A stretch of 64,000 nt of DNA from Leclercia sp. LSNIH1 (GCF_002902985.1 NZ_CP026167.1:1054001-1118000); one strand, 5' to 3'. Shown: positions 1 to 10,797, counted from the stretch's first letter. Notes: a model not told the origin generated them from the letters alone. Translations and numbers: made by a program.

Positions 1-203
1 TCTTCGATAAACTCGATCAGGCTGTCGAACATCCGCGTTTTGCTGGGAAAATGACGGTACAGCGCCGCTTCCGACACGCCCACAGAGGCGGCCAGTTTTG
101 CGGTGGTGATGCGTTGACTGCCATCGCTGGATTCAAGCATCAGAGCCAGAGATTGAAGTATTTCTTCGCGACGATTCCTTTTCGCTGTTTGTTTTTCTGC
201 CAT
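1..203 (-). CDS. slmA: SlmA nucleoid occlusion factor, N-terminal part
   Basis: Only the first 67 or so codons are in the window; the gene continues beyond base 1. The visible protein begins [17 protein letters not shown] and has a TetR-type helix-turn-helix at about residues 32-52 ([21 protein letters not shown] region). This matches E. coli SlmA, which binds specific chromosomal sites and blocks FtsZ assembly over the nucleoid. The start is the ATG complementary to 201-203. It lies downstream of dut on the same strand, the order seen in E. coli (dut-slmA). Confidence 0.93.
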
Positions 204-257
204 GTTACAAAATACCCCTGAAAATAATCACTAGTCAGGCTGACGTCCACACAACGA

Positions 258-280
258 CCGCAAACGGCTGTTTGCGGTTT
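258..280. other. Hairpin in the slmA-dut spacer
   Basis: An 8-base perfect inverted repeat (CCGCAAAC, loop GGCT, GTTTGCGG) at 258-277 is followed on the + strand by TTTGTT. Both neighbouring genes run on the minus strand, and on that side no T-run follows, so it is not a good terminator for dut. Its function is unknown. Confidence 0.4.
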
Positions 281-319
281 GTTATTACGTTATACGTTGT
301 GGGATGCGTATAGCCGGGT

Positions 320-778
320 TTATTTACGCCCGGAATGGCCGAAGCCGCCTTCGCCGCGATCGGTCGCGTCGAAATCTTCTACCAGATTAAATTCAGCCTG
401 TACCACCGGGACGAACACCATCTGGGCGACACGCTCGCCGGGTTGAATGGTGAAGCTCTCCTGGCCACGGTTCCAGACAGAAACCATCAGTTGACCCTGA
501 TAGTCAGAATCGATAAGACCCACCAGGTTGCCCAGCACGATACCATGCTTATGACCCAGGCCGGAACGCGGCAGGATCACCGCCGCCAGAGAGGCGTCGG
601 CAATGTGGATCGCAAGGCCGGTCGGCAGCAGCGTGGTAGCGCCGGGTGCCAGTTCTACGGCGTCGTCGAGGCAGGCACGCAGGTCAAGACCGGCAGAGCC
701 GGAAGTGGCATAGGTCGGCAGTGGAAATTGCTGACCAACACGCGGGTCCAGAATCTTAACGTCGATTTTTTTCATCAT
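320..778 (-). CDS. dut: dUTP diphosphatase (dUTPase)
   Basis: Hydrolyses dUTP to dUMP and pyrophosphate, keeping uracil out of DNA and feeding dTMP synthesis. The trimeric dUTPase motifs are visible: the DLRA strand, [10 protein letters not shown] followed by [14 protein letters not shown], and the glycine-rich C-terminal arm ending [11 protein letters not shown]. The open frame extends to 853, but homology begins at [12 protein letters not shown], so the start is one of two adjacent ATGs (778 or 775), giving 152 or 151 residues as in E. coli. The start lies inside the end of coaBC (overlap of about 23 bases), which implies translational coupling. Confidence 0.95.
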   Translation of the reverse strand: MMKKIDVKILDPRVGQQFPLPTYATSGSAGLDLRACLDDAVELAPGATTLLPTGLAIHIADASLAAVILPRSGLGHKHGIVLGNLVGLIDSDYQGQLMVSVWNRGQESFTIQPGERVAQMVFVPVVQAEFNLVEDFDATDRGEGGFGHSGRK

Positions 779-1967
779 AACGGGTAACGATCTCGTCCAG
801 TAATTGTTGGCCCAGGAGTTCCTTGCGCTCAAGCGGTAAGACTTTATCTCCATCCTGCCAGAAAAGGTGCAATGCGTTGCTGTCGCTGTTGAATCCTTGT
901 GAGGCCAGCGATACGTCGTTCGCGCAAATCAAATCGAGGTTTTTGCGGGTACGTTTTTGCCGGGCATATTCTTCCACATTATTCGTTTCAGCGGCAAACC
1001 CAACGACGTAAGGGCGGCGATCTTTTAATGCCGCGACCCCGGCTACGATATCGGGGTTTTTCACCATTTTTATCGTGATTTCATCGCCTTGCTTTTTGAT
1101 TTTCTCATCGGCTATGGCGGCAGCACGATAGTCCGCCACGGCAGCACAGCCGATAAAAATCTGCTGCTGCTGCGCATGGGCCTGAACCGCGGCGTCCATT
1201 TCCAGCGCGGTAGTGACGTCGATGCGCTGCACCCCTGGAGACGTTGGCAGCGAAACCGGGCCGCTCACCAGCGTCACCTTTGCCCCGCGCGACGCAGCGG
1301 CGGCGGCAATCGCAAAGCCCATCTTGCCGGAGCTTTGGTTGGTGATATAGCGCACCGGATCCAGCGGTTCACGCGTCGGACCCGCGGTAATCATGATGTT
1401 GAGATGTTGCAGATCGTTGACAGGTGAAAAATGACTCGCGGCCAGATCCACAATCGCCAGCGGATCCAGCATGCGGCCCGGACCCACATCGCCACAGGCC
1501 TGGCTACCGCTATCCGGCCCCCAGATTAACAGCCCGCGAGAGGCGAGGGTCGCCAGGTTATGCTGCGTTGCCGCGTTGCGGTACATCTGCTGGTTCATGG
1601 CCGGGACCACGGCAACGGGCGCCGGAGTGGCCAGGCAAATAGTGGTAACCAGGTCGTTAGCCATGCCGGCGGCAACGCGGGCGATGAGATCGGCGGTGGC
1701 GGGGGCGAGGATGACTAAATCGGCCCATTTACCCAGCTCAATATGGCCCATTGCGGCTTCTGCCGCCGGATCGAGCAGGCTGTCCGACACTGGGTAGCCT
1801 GAAACGGCCTGCAGGCTCAGCGGCGTAATGAACGCTTTGCCCCCTTCGGTTATTGCCACCCGCACGTCCGCCCCGCGCTCGCGTAAACGGCGCACCAGTT
1901 CCGGCGTTTTATAGGCTGCAATGCCGCCGCTCACGCCAAGAACGATTTTTTTACCGGCCAGGCTCAT
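756..1967 (-). CDS. coaBC: Bifunctional phosphopantothenoylcysteine decarboxylase / phosphopantothenate-cysteine ligase
   Basis: Catalyses two consecutive steps of coenzyme A synthesis: CTP-dependent ligation of cysteine to 4'-phosphopantothenate, then FMN-dependent decarboxylation to phosphopantetheine. The N-terminal CoaC flavoprotein half has His75 (MGHIELGKW), Asn125 in PAMNQQMY and Cys158 in the SQACGD flap. The CoaB half has Asn210 and Lys289 (EKIKK), the residues known to be needed in E. coli Dfp. Two in-frame ATGs are adjacent; the inner one (1967) sits about 8 bases after AGGAAAG and gives 403 residues. It overlaps dut downstream and is divergent from radC. Confidence 0.96.
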   Translation of the reverse strand: MSLAGKKIVLGVSGGIAAYKTPELVRRLRERGADVRVAITEGGKAFITPLSLQAVSGYPVSDSLLDPAAEAAMGHIELGKWADLVILAPATADLIARVAAGMANDLVTTICLATPAPVAVVPAMNQQMYRNAATQHNLATLASRGLLIWGPDSGSQACGDVGPGRMLDPLAIVDLAASHFSPVNDLQHLNIMITAGPTREPLDPVRYITNQSSGKMGFAIAAAAASRGAKVTLVSGPVSLPTSPGVQRIDVTTALEMDAAVQAHAQQQQIFIGCAAVADYRAAAIADEKIKKQGDEITIKMVKNPDIVAGVAALKDRRPYVVGFAAETNNVEEYARQKRTRKNLDLICANDVSLASQGFNSDSNALHLFWQDGDKVLPLERKELLGQQLLDEIVTRYDEKNRR

Positions 1968-2141
1968 CATGATTCTTTCCTGTTGGGTTCAGCTGAGAGG
2001 CGGGCATTTTATCACAATCCGAAAAGCATCGTGCTGTTGTCCATCCGCCACTTTGCGAGGCGCTACGCAATACGAAAAACAGAGCCTCGTGAGGCGACAG
2101 GTGCTGTGGCAGCATAGCGTGGTGATGGAGAAGGAGAGGGT

Positions 2142-2807
2142 ATGGAGACACTATCCCCGCTGCTGCCGCGGGAGAAAATGCTACGGGATGGCGCGACACT
2201 GCTGACGGACGAAGAGCTGCTGGCGCTCTTCCTGCGTACCGGGACGCGGAGTAAAAACGTGTTTGCGCTTGCCAGAGATCTGTTGCAGCATTTCGGCTCG
2301 CTGCACGGTTTGTTATCCGCAGAGCTGAAGGATTTCAGGCGGGTCGAGGGAATTGGCCTGGCGACATTCGCCCAGCTGAAAGGGATTGCGGAGCTTGCCC
2401 GCCGTTATTACTGCTCGGGGATTCGGAGCATCAATCCGCTAAAAGACCCGCAGATGACCCGGGAGTTTGTGCGCAGCCAACTGGCGGAAGAGGAGCGCGA
2501 GATCTTTATGGTTATCTTCCTTGATAACCAAAACCGGGTGCTGAGCCACAGCCGGTTATTTTCGGGAACCCTGCGCCACGTTGAGGTGCATCCCCGGGAA
2601 ATTGTGCGCGAAGCGATAAAAGTGAATGCCGCGGGCGTGATCCTCGCGCATAATCACCCCTCAGGGCGCGCCGAACCGAGCAAAGCCGACAGAGACGTGA
2701 CCGCACGCATCATTAAATGCTGTCAATTCATGGACATTTGTGTTCTTGATCATCTGGTCATTGGCCGCGGAGAGTACGTTTCGTTTGCCGAACGTGGGTG
2801 GATTTAA
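2142..2807 (+). CDS. radC: RadC family JAB/MPN-domain protein
   Basis: 221 residues, full length for E. coli-type RadC. An N-terminal helix-hairpin-helix-like region (about residues 1-100, with [14 protein letters not shown] and the [14 protein letters not shown] hairpin) precedes a C-terminal JAMM/MPN+ domain with the HNHPSG motif and a downstream Asp (SKADRD), a zinc metallopeptidase-type site. Biochemical activity is unproven; the old radiation-sensitivity assignment was later withdrawn. AAGGAGAGG lies just before the ATG. Divergent from coaBC across 174 bases, as in E. coli. Confidence 0.94.
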   Translation: METLSPLLPREKMLRDGATLLTDEELLALFLRTGTRSKNVFALARDLLQHFGSLHGLLSAELKDFRRVEGIGLATFAQLKGIAELARRYYCSGIRSINPLKDPQMTREFVRSQLAEEEREIFMVIFLDNQNRVLSHSRLFSGTLRHVEVHPREIVREAIKVNAAGVILAHNHPSGRAEPSKADRDVTARIIKCCQFMDICVLDHLVIGRGEYVSFAERGWI

Positions 2808-2818
2808 GCCATTTCTCG

Positions 2819-2840
2819 CGATCCATCGGGATCTTTGTCT
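2819..2840 (+). terminator. Weak hairpin after radC
   Basis: A short GATCC/GGATC stem at 2820-2833 is followed by TTTGTC about 12 bases after the radC stop. The stem is only 5 base pairs, so it would be weak. Confidence 0.3.
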
Positions 2841-2849
2841 GTTCGGGAC

Positions 2850-2878
2850 TTGAGCACATCCGCGAGTCAGCGTATACT
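2850..2878 (+). promoter_or_regulatory. Candidate sigma-70 promoter of rpmB-rpmG
   Basis: TTGAGC at 2850-2855 and TATACT at 2873-2878 are separated by exactly 17 bases. This gives a leader of about 140 bases before rpmB, which fits a strongly expressed ribosomal protein operon. Identified by inspection only. Confidence 0.7.
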
Positions 2879-3004
2879 ACGCCACCTTTGAGAATCTCGG
2901 GTTTGGCAATTGGGCCTGGCAATCGATGGTTCACTAAGAACTACGCGATGACCGGGCTGTAAAGCCTGACGAGGCGCCGATACCCCATACGAAGCTCGAG
3001 CTAA

Positions 3005-3262
<258 letters not shown>

Positions 3263-3281
3263 GTACTTAAAGAGGAAATAA

Positions 3282-3452
<171 letters not shown>

Positions 3453-3471
3453 TTTTAGATTCCTTGTATTG

Positions 3472-3498
3472 AAAAACCCCGCATCTGCGGGGTTTTTT
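3472..3498 (+). terminator. Rho-independent terminator of rpmB-rpmG
   Basis: CCCCGC / GCGGGG stem with loop ATCT, preceded by five A and followed by six T. Confidence 0.92.
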
Positions 3499-3524
3499 GC
3501 ATTCTGCATCTCAACGGAGGAACC

Positions 3525-4334
3525 ATGCCTGAATTACCTGAGGTAGAGACCAGCCGCCGTGGCATTGAGCCTCATCTGGTCGGTGCGACCATTCTTCACG
3601 CTGTTGTCCGTAACGGTCGTCTTCGCTGGCCGGTCTCTGACGAGATCCATGCGCTAAGCGATAAACCGGTTCTCAGCGTACAGCGCCGCGCAAAGTACCT
3701 GCTGCTTGAGTTGCCTGACGGTTGGATCATCATCCATCTGGGCATGTCCGGGAGCCTGCGCATCCTCAGCGAAGAGTTGCCCGCAGAAAAACATGACCAT
3801 GTCGATCTGGTGATGAGCAACGGCAAAGTGCTGCGCTATACCGATCCGCGTCGTTTTGGTGCCTGGCTGTGGACCAAAGAGCTGGAAGGGCATAATGTGC
3901 TGGCGCACCTCGGGCCGGAGCCACTCTCTGACGCGTTTAACGCGGAGTACCTGAAGGCGAAGTGCGCGAAGAAGAAAACCGCCATTAAACCCTGGCTGAT
4001 GGATAACAAGCTGGTGGTCGGCGTGGGCAATATCTACGCCAGCGAATCGCTGTTTGCCGCCGGGATCCATCCCGATCGGTTAGCCTCATCTCTGTCGTCG
4101 CAGGAGTGCGAGCTGCTGGTGCGGGTGATCAAAGCCGTACTGCTGCGTTCGATTGAGCAGGGCGGAACTACCCTGAAAGACTTCCTACAAAGCGACGGCA
4201 AGCCGGGCTACTTTGCTCAGGAGCTACAGGTCTATGGCCGTAAAGATGAGCCGTGTCGGGTCTGTGGCACACCGATTGTGGCAACGAAGCATGCCCAGCG
4301 GGCAACGTTCTATTGCCGTCAGTGCCAGAAATGA
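3525..4334 (+). CDS. mutM: Formamidopyrimidine-DNA glycosylase (Fpg)
   Basis: Removes 8-oxoguanine and formamidopyrimidines from DNA and cleaves the abasic site by beta/delta elimination. The N-terminus MPELPEVE supplies the catalytic proline and glutamate, Lys57 is present, and a C-terminal zinc finger runs from Cys244 to Cys267 (CRVCG ... YCRQC). Its 269 residues equal the E. coli protein. CGGAGGAACC precedes the ATG. It sits just after the rpmG terminator and runs convergently toward coaD. Confidence 0.97.
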   Translation: MPELPEVETSRRGIEPHLVGATILHAVVRNGRLRWPVSDEIHALSDKPVLSVQRRAKYLLLELPDGWIIIHLGMSGSLRILSEELPAEKHDHVDLVMSNGKVLRYTDPRRFGAWLWTKELEGHNVLAHLGPEPLSDAFNAEYLKAKCAKKKTAIKPWLMDNKLVVGVGNIYASESLFAAGIHPDRLASSLSSQECELLVRVIKAVLLRSIEQGGTTLKDFLQSDGKPGYFAQELQVYGRKDEPCRVCGTPIVATKHAQRATFYCRQCQK

Positions 4335-4341
4335 TGCGGAG

Positions 4342-4367
4342 GCCCGGTAAGCGCAGCGCCACCGGGC
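4342..4367. repeat. REP-type palindromic element
   Basis: GCCCGGTAAGCGCAGCGCC followed by ACCGGGC is the typical enterobacterial REP/PU palindrome with mismatched centre. It lies between the convergent genes mutM and coaD. Two related copies occur at 29247 and 33689. Confidence 0.85.
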
Positions 4368-4374
4368 AAAACAT

Positions 4375-4857
<483 letters not shown>

Positions 4858-5628
4858 TCACGCTTTCTCAGAGTAGCCGCGGCTCAGCGCCCACAGCTCG
4901 GTGTATTTATTAAAAGTATACTGGGCATTAACCACCGCCAGTAACCAGCCCTGTTTACCGTCCAGCACGCCGCCACGTAGCACCAGCGTCTTCAGAAACG
5001 CGCCGACGGTGTGGCTGAAAATCCCAGCCAGCGAGGTCTTCTTGCCGCGCTGATGGCGCTCCCGGGCCCACGCCGTGGCGTAATTAAGCTGTTTACGCTG
5101 AAAGCTGGCGAAATCACGGCAGGTCAGATGCAGGAGGTCGCCGTCAAGGGCAGTCACCGGCGCACCGTCGCAGGCCAGCGACTCATGAACCAGGTTATCG
5201 TTGTACTGATAGCGCGTCCGCGGATAAAAACGCATAACGCGATCGGGATACCAGCCGCTGTGACGCATAAAGCGGCCAAGGAAATAGTTTCGCCGGGCGA
5301 TGCTGTAGACAACATCAGGCTGAGGGGCCGCCAGTACGCGCTGGATGGCCTGTTTAAGCTCTGGGGTTACACGCTCGTCGGTGTCGAGCATCAGGACATA
5401 ATCGCCGGTGGCGTACTGCTGCGCCCGCTGGCGCTGAATACCATAACCCTGCCAGTCGGCATCGATATGGACCTGTACGCCGGCTGCGCGGGCGATGTTA
5501 ACCGTGTCGTCGCTACTGCCGGAGTCGAGCAGGATCAGCTCATCGGCCCATGCCACAGAGGCGAGGCAATCCGGCAGCAGGTCAGCGGCGTTTTTGGCGA
5601 TCATCACCACCGACAGACGCGCAGACAT
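4858..5628 (-). CDS. waaE: LPS core beta-1,4-glucosyltransferase WaaE (KdtX)
   Basis: GT2-family enzyme. In Klebsiella and Serratia, WaaE adds glucose to O-4 of L-heptose I of the LPS inner core, in the cytoplasm. The 256 residues show the N-terminal [17 protein letters not shown], the DSGSSDDT nucleotide-binding loop (residues 35-42) and a DTD metal-binding motif at 82-84. The open frame runs upstream to 5730, but the ATG at 5628 overlaps the waaA stop as ATGA and begins the homology. Its place between waaA and coaD is the diagnostic Klebsiella-type arrangement; E. coli K-12 lacks this gene. Confidence 0.88.
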   Translation of the reverse strand: MSARLSVVMIAKNAADLLPDCLASVAWADELILLDSGSSDDTVNIARAAGVQVHIDADWQGYGIQRQRAQQYATGDYVLMLDTDERVTPELKQAIQRVLAAPQPDVVYSIARRNYFLGRFMRHSGWYPDRVMRFYPRTRYQYNDNLVHESLACDGAPVTALDGDLLHLTCRDFASFQRKQLNYATAWARERHQRGKKTSLAGIFSHTVGAFLKTLVLRGGVLDGKQGWLLAVVNAQYTFNKYTELWALSRGYSEKA

Positions 5629-6902
5629 CAGTGGCTCCGCAGGGGCAGGTAAGGTTGCAGCAGCTGCAGCAGGCGGGTCAGCGCCCCCTGGTTCTGATGC
5701 AGCACTTCGACAGCGTGACGGCCATACCACAGACGATAATCTTCGTCGGTCAGCAGGTTTGAAACCTCTTTTTCGATGGCGTTCGCATCGGTGACAGTAA
5801 TCAGCCCGTCCGCCTGCTGCAGTTTGGCGCAGATATCTTTGAAGTTGAAGGTATGCGGCCCCATCAGCACCGGGATGGCGTGCGCTGCGGGCTCCAGCGG
5901 GTTATGCCCGCCACGCTCCACGAGGCTGCCACCCACAAAGGCCAGATCGGCAATACCGTAAAGCAGCATCAGCTCACCCATGGTATCGCCAATCACTACC
6001 TGGGTGCTGGCGGACGGGATCTCACCGCTGCTGCGCATCGTGAAGCTGAATCCGCCCTTTTGCACCATCTCGCGGGCATCTTTAAACCGTTCAGGATGAC
6101 GAGGCACGAGGATCAGCAGCAGGTCCGGGAAGCGTTCAAGAAGCTGGCGGTGCGCCTGCAGGATAATTTCTTCTTCACCGTCGTGGGTACTGGTGGCGAT
6201 CCACACTTTGCGGCGCGGCGCCCACTGGCGACGCAATGTGACTGCCCGGGCAGCCAGCTCCGGGGTAACAGAAATATCAAACTTCAGGCTGCCGGTGACC
6301 GCCAGCTGGTTGCGCTTCAGGCCCAGCGACAGGAATCGCGCGCCATCTTCTTCGTTTTGTGCCGCAATCAGGGTGATCTTGCTCAGCAGGCGGCGCATAA
6401 AGTTGCCCAGCTTGCCGTAGCCCTTCGCGGAGCGTTCTGACAGGCGAGCGTTAGCCACCACCAGGGGAATTTTGCGGGCGTGCAGGGCAGAAATCATGTT
6501 CGGCCACAGTTCGGTTTCCATTACGATCACCAGCTTAGGGCGAACGGTGTTAAGGAAACGGTTCATGGCACAGGGTAAATCATACGGCAGATAGACGTGA
6601 TGCACATCTTTGCCAAAAGCGGACATGGCGCGTTCGGAACCGGTAGGCGTCATGGTGGTGACGGTGATCGGCAGCGACGGATAGCGGTGGCGCAGGGCGC
6701 GGACCAGCGGAATGGCGGCCAGCGTTTCACCCACCGAAACGGAATGGAGCAGGATACCGTCCGGCGCAACTTTGTTGCGGCAATAACCATAGCGTTCAGC
6801 CCAGCGTTTACGGTAGGCAGGCGCTTTACGGCTACGCAGCAGCAGTCGTAGCCACACCAGTGGCTGAATAATATAGAGCAGAGCGGTATACAACAATTCC
6901 AA
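5628..6902 (-). CDS. waaA: Kdo transferase (3-deoxy-D-manno-octulosonic acid transferase)
   Basis: Adds the Kdo residues to lipid IVA, joining the core to lipid A; GT30 family, inner-membrane anchored. An N-terminal hydrophobic anchor ([20 protein letters not shown]) is followed by HSVSVGET with the catalytic base Glu59 (Glu60 in E. coli) and a GT-B C-terminal domain with [17 protein letters not shown]. There is no ATG near the homology start. The TTG at 6902 gives 424 residues (MELLYT); another in-frame TTG at 6935 is possible, so the start is uncertain. Overlaps waaE by one base and is separated from the upstream gene by a terminator. Confidence 0.94.
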   Translation of the reverse strand: MELLYTALLYIIQPLVWLRLLLRSRKAPAYRKRWAERYGYCRNKVAPDGILLHSVSVGETLAAIPLVRALRHRYPSLPITVTTMTPTGSERAMSAFGKDVHHVYLPYDLPCAMNRFLNTVRPKLVIVMETELWPNMISALHARKIPLVVANARLSERSAKGYGKLGNFMRRLLSKITLIAAQNEEDGARFLSLGLKRNQLAVTGSLKFDISVTPELAARAVTLRRQWAPRRKVWIATSTHDGEEEIILQAHRQLLERFPDLLLILVPRHPERFKDAREMVQKGGFSFTMRSSGEIPSASTQVVIGDTMGELMLLYGIADLAFVGGSLVERGGHNPLEPAAHAIPVLMGPHTFNFKDICAKLQQADGLITVTDANAIEKEVSNLLTDEDYRLWYGRHAVEVLHQNQGALTRLLQLLQPYLPLRSH

Positions 6903-7017
6903 GCGATTATCCGTTTTTTCAGTTTCGGCGGGCAAATTCTAAGCATTTAGGCCGTTTAAAGCTATCCCTTTGGCGCGTTTGCTCAGCCATTTGCCTGCGT
7001 TACGTGCGTTCACAGAT

Positions 7018-7049
7018 AAAAAAACGGGCATTCGCTGCCCGTTTTTTTG
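7018..7049. terminator. Bidirectional terminator before waaA
   Basis: Stem ACGGGCA / TGCCCGT with a 5-base loop, flanked by an A-run on one side and a T-run on the other. On the minus strand it lies right after the stop of the phosphoethanolamine-transferase-like gene, so waaA needs its own promoter. Confidence 0.9.
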
Positions 7050-7056
7050 TTTCTGC

Positions 7057-8691
7057 TTAACGTTCCGCTTCCGGCAACGCGTTCAGGTGGTAGGTGACAC
7101 GCTCCGACAGTCCCCGAATATCACCCCCGGTGATGAAGTAGCTGTCGTCTTTCTGGTTCGGATTACTGACCGTATACCCCAGCATTTTGTTGATCAGCGT
7201 CGCCATCTGGTAATGGTTGAGCGGCATCTGCGGGCTGATGGCGCTCATCGCATACGCCGGATCGTTACTGAAGTAGAGGAACGGCACCTGGGCAATCGGC
7301 ATCTCGACGATGGAGTGGCCGAACAGACCGCCATCACCCACGCGCTCCCCGTGATCCGAGGTGATAAAGACCAGCACCGGCAGCTTTGATTTCGCCATGG
7401 CGGTACGGATCGCCGAAGCCAGCTCTCTGTCGTACAGGCGAACGGCATCATCGTACTCGTTTTTCTTCTGCGCCACGTCGTCATCGAGACGTGGGGTAGA
7501 GAATTTGGCGAAGCCTTGCGGGATGTTGCGCTCGTAAGGGATGTGCGGCGCACGGCTGTTCAGCACCATCAGGAACGGTTTGTTCCAGTCCAGCTTAGCC
7601 TGCTCAACCGAAGGGGTCAGCACCACATCGGCACCCACGTCCGGCGCCGGGCGGATCTGCGTATCTTCCCACAGGTCAATGTCGTGAATACCGATCCAGT
7701 TGCTCAATCCTTCCAGGCCTTGGGCGGAGATAAACGCCGTCTGGTAGCCCTGTTTTTTGGCATTAGTGAAGATATTGGTCGACTTCGACTTATAGGCGCC
7801 GTAGTTATCCGGCTCACGCAGGTTGTTCACCAGCATCGGGATTGCCACGCGGGTCGAGACCGCGTTAGAGACGATCAGACGCCCGGTCCCCTGATACTGC
7901 TGCATCAGCGCTTTCAGCTCCGGGGTGGTGTCACGTTCATAGCCCAGGGCGCTGACGTGGTGCGGGTTCAGGCTCTCACCAATCGCCAGGATGATGGAGT
8001 ATTTCCCGGCCTGACTACCCTCAACCGGCGTGACCTTATAGGGCGCATAATGCGTGAGGCTCTGGTTTTCGCCGGAAATGGCTTCCGGGATCAGACGAAT
8101 GGCACTGAAGCTCATGGCGGACAGACCGTTACGCAGTAAGGAGTGGCGCAGATCCGGGTTGAATTTATACATCTGCCCGTCGATGGCTTTATAGAACTGG
8201 CCGACAAACATCACCATGATAGCCAGCAGGCAAGGCATGGCGACCCACTTATGCCACTGCGGCGCGAGGCGGCGGGTAAAGACCAGCGCAAAGAGCACCG
8301 CGACGGCCATGATGATAAAGTAAATCCCAAGCGATCCGAGGCTGTCCGTAATGCCGCTGGCGATATCTTTGGTTTCGACAAAGGCCAGCCATACTTCGCT
8401 CGGGCCGTAAAACTGACCGTAGAACTGGTAATAGACCGCTTCCGATATCTGGACGATAAAGGTGACGGCCAGCAGTAGCCGGGTCAGGAAGAAGCGGGCG
8501 CTAATGGCCGCCAGCAGGGAGATAATCAGGTACAGCGACATGTCGCTGGATTTCGGCTGATAAACATGGTCTTTCAGCAGGATGATGATTTCACAGAGTG
8601 AAAACAGCACCAGGAAAACCAGGGTTAACACCACGGTGCGCAGGATATTGCGGCGCGGCGTGAGGGGCGAGAGTAAGGATGCTTTAAACAT
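7057..8691 (-). CDS. Phosphoethanolamine-transferase-like inner-membrane protein of the LPS core cluster
   Basis: Alkaline-phosphatase-superfamily protein with about five N-terminal membrane segments (residues 1-170) and a periplasmic catalytic domain. Active-site residues line up with those of EptA: metal ligand Glu239 (GES), nucleophile Thr280 in a STR motif, His383 (APHIPYE), Asp446-His447 (SDHGER) and His459 (FGHS). EptA-type enzymes move phosphoethanolamine from phosphatidylethanolamine to LPS sugars or lipid A. The N-terminal half differs from EptA/EptB, so acceptor and exact donor are unknown. The frame opens at a TTG (8703), but ATG 8691 is preferred (544 residues). Last gene of the waaL-side operon. 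Confidence 0.75.
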   Translation of the reverse strand: MFKASLLSPLTPRRNILRTVVLTLVFLVLFSLCEIIILLKDHVYQPKSSDMSLYLIISLLAAISARFFLTRLLLAVTFIVQISEAVYYQFYGQFYGPSEVWLAFVETKDIASGITDSLGSLGIYFIIMAVAVLFALVFTRRLAPQWHKWVAMPCLLAIMVMFVGQFYKAIDGQMYKFNPDLRHSLLRNGLSAMSFSAIRLIPEAISGENQSLTHYAPYKVTPVEGSQAGKYSIILAIGESLNPHHVSALGYERDTTPELKALMQQYQGTGRLIVSNAVSTRVAIPMLVNNLREPDNYGAYKSKSTNIFTNAKKQGYQTAFISAQGLEGLSNWIGIHDIDLWEDTQIRPAPDVGADVVLTPSVEQAKLDWNKPFLMVLNSRAPHIPYERNIPQGFAKFSTPRLDDDVAQKKNEYDDAVRLYDRELASAIRTAMAKSKLPVLVFITSDHGERVGDGGLFGHSIVEMPIAQVPFLYFSNDPAYAMSAISPQMPLNHYQMATLINKMLGYTVSNPNQKDDSYFITGGDIRGLSERVTYHLNALPEAER

Positions 8692-8709
8692 GAACGGACT
8701 CAATGTAAC

Positions 8710-9681
8710 TCAAAACTTTTTAGTGAGCGGGCGAATGGCTTTACCAAAACCAAAACGCAGGGCGCGGATCAGAGTAGGGCGTTTATGCAGTCCTTTACGC
8801 CAGATATCCTCAAACAGATTAAACCAACGCGCGGCGACCGCTTCGCGGGAATAAACCTGCAGACGTTTATCGCCCTGTTCACGCATCTGACGATAGAGTT
8901 CAGGGGTATTCTTCAGGCGCATAATGGCCTCGAAGGCTTCATCAGGCGTTTTGGCGATCAGGTAATCAAGCTCACTTTCGCGGATAGCACGGTACGAGGG
9001 TTCGTCATCGCAGATCATTACCGTTTTGCCGAGCCAGTTGTTAATCAGCTTGCTGGCAGGTTTACGCGTCAGCTTATGGTCATGGGATTTACGGAAGCTG
9101 ATACAGACGTCGACGTCCTGATAGTTGGTCCAGTTATCGAAGGAGATGCGCAGGTCGATGCCCTGTTCAGCAAGGCGCTGCTTAAATTCGTCGCTACGGA
9201 AGGCCTCCGGGAAGCTGTCCACGCGGCCAAAAAAGGCCACGGTTTTGACAGTTTCATCGGTACGTTCGCGCGGTTTCACGCCGGGTTGCGGCCAGTAGGG
9301 TACAAAGACGCCATTGCTGCGGTTGCCCGCTTCCGGATTCTGATCCACCACCACGTCGGCGCCAATCACCGGTGGACGATCGGCACGGGCGACGACGGTG
9401 ACGCCACGCCAGGGTTTAACGCGCGATCCAAAATCATCGTTATGCATCAGGTTGATGGCATCCGGGCGACACTCTGAGCCAAAAGAACACTCAATATCGT
9501 CGCCGTAATAGTGCTTCAGCGCCAGGGTGGTCTGGAACGTCCAGCCGCCGCGCCCGCCGCAGTAAAAGCGCTCCGGGATGGTGTCCGGGTTCACGCGGTT
9601 ATCCAGCAGCGTCTGGAAATCTGCGTAGTTTTTAGCGATGAAATCAGCGCGGGAGACTGCGTGTAATTTAAGTTTGCTCAT
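8710..9681 (-). CDS. Putative LPS core glycosyltransferase, family uncertain
   Basis: 323 residues, soluble, no signal peptide. Features resembling a GT-B fold are a glycine-rich N-terminal segment (FYCGGRGGWTFQTTLALKHYYG) and a second-half start GVFVPYWPQPGVKP ... VAFFGRV, the usual start of a C-terminal nucleotide-sugar domain, then AIRESELDYLIAKTPDEAFEAI. I cannot name the sugar or the orthologue. It lies 8 bases after the GT2 gene and is followed closely by the phosphoethanolamine-transferase-like gene, so it probably belongs to the outer-core operon led by waaL. Confidence 0.7.
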   Translation of the reverse strand: MSKLKLHAVSRADFIAKNYADFQTLLDNRVNPDTIPERFYCGGRGGWTFQTTLALKHYYGDDIECSFGSECRPDAINLMHNDDFGSRVKPWRGVTVVARADRPPVIGADVVVDQNPEAGNRSNGVFVPYWPQPGVKPRERTDETVKTVAFFGRVDSFPEAFRSDEFKQRLAEQGIDLRISFDNWTNYQDVDVCISFRKSHDHKLTRKPASKLINNWLGKTVMICDDEPSYRAIRESELDYLIAKTPDEAFEAIMRLKNTPELYRQMREQGDKRLQVYSREAVAARWFNLFEDIWRKGLHKRPTLIRALRFGFGKAIRPLTKKF

Positions 9682-9689
9682 AATATCCG

Positions 9690-10673
9690 TTAGCCGATGA
9701 TTTTCTTAAGGCGGAAGTAACGACGTCCCAGACGCCAGCGCTGGCGTAAGCCGCGCGCGTTTTGCCAGATCATCGACCAGATGCCGCGATCGAACAGTTC
9801 CTGAGTAATTTCGCGTTTCTTCGCGCTGTCTTCGATATTGTTAATACTGTGCAAAATACCCAAACCCTCTTTGGCGATTTGCCACTGACAGGCCGGGACA
9901 CGCTTTACCTGCTCCGGGTAGCGCTTATTGATGGCGTCCAGCATTTCGAGGATCTTCATATAGTGACGTGACGAACGCATGCGGGTGTCGTCGGTACCTG
10001 GCGTATGGGAGACCGATGCAGAGTGGATCAGATAGTCGTAATAGACTTCGTCAATGTATTGCACCCGTTTCGCGGTCAGCAGTACTTCCGTGGTCCAGGG
10101 GATATCCTGATGGCGCAGGCCATGTTCGAAGGTAAAACCCTGTGCCTTGATAAAGGCGTGGCGATAAATATTCAGCCAGGTGACATGCAGGAATTTGCGC
10201 GAGGCCAGCGCCATCTGCAACCATTCGGGGCCATCCAGTACGCCAGTGGAGGCCAGCTTATCGGACGGGAAAATTTTTTTCGACGGACGGCCATCGTCAT
10301 AAATATAGGTGCCGTTGCAGGTCGCGACATCCAGCTGGCCCGCAAAGGCGATCTCCAGCAGGCGCGGGTACATGCCAGGGTAAATAACGTCATCAATATC
10401 CGGGAAGGCAACGTATTCGCCGGCCGCCGCGGCCAGACCGGTGTTGCGCGCGGCTGATACGCCGCCATTAGCCTGGTCGATAACCTTAAAATGGGTAAAT
10501 TCGTTGGCGTAGCGGGAAATAATTTCAGCTGAGCGATCCGTCGATCCGTCATTAACAATAATCAATTCCAGACTGGATAAATTCTGCTGTTTAATGCTGT
10601 CAAAAAAAGCGCTCAGGAATTTTTCGCCGTTATAAACGGCAACGATGAGGCTTAATTGAGGCGTTTCAGACAT
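9690..10673 (-). CDS. GT2 glycosyltransferase, LPS outer core (WaaV-like)
   Basis: 327 residues with a clear GT-A fold: LIVAVYNGEKFLSAFFDSI at the N-terminus, VNDGSTDRS, the NGGVSAARNTGL segment and a DID metal-binding motif in YVAFPDIDDV. The length and N-terminus resemble the outer-core beta-glucosyltransferase WaaV, but this is from memory of the family and the specificity is not shown. Positioned 124 bases downstream of waaL on the same strand. Confidence 0.8.
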   Translation of the reverse strand: MSETPQLSLIVAVYNGEKFLSAFFDSIKQQNLSSLELIIVNDGSTDRSAEIISRYANEFTHFKVIDQANGGVSAARNTGLAAAAGEYVAFPDIDDVIYPGMYPRLLEIAFAGQLDVATCNGTYIYDDGRPSKKIFPSDKLASTGVLDGPEWLQMALASRKFLHVTWLNIYRHAFIKAQGFTFEHGLRHQDIPWTTEVLLTAKRVQYIDEVYYDYLIHSASVSHTPGTDDTRMRSSRHYMKILEMLDAINKRYPEQVKRVPACQWQIAKEGLGILHSINNIEDSAKKREITQELFDRGIWSMIWQNARGLRQRWRLGRRYFRLKKIIG

Positions 10674-10797
10674 GCTTTCTCCGTAAAAATACGCAACAAT
10701 AAAAGGGTATAACCATCACATGCAACGGCATTTCGACAGCCGGCAGGCTAAAGCGTTCCACGCCAGGGTGTTAAACACCGCTGGCGTGACGTCTTCA

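Noticed and set aside
258..280. Terminator of dut
   Set aside because: The T-run is on the + strand side, while dut and slmA are transcribed from the minus strand.
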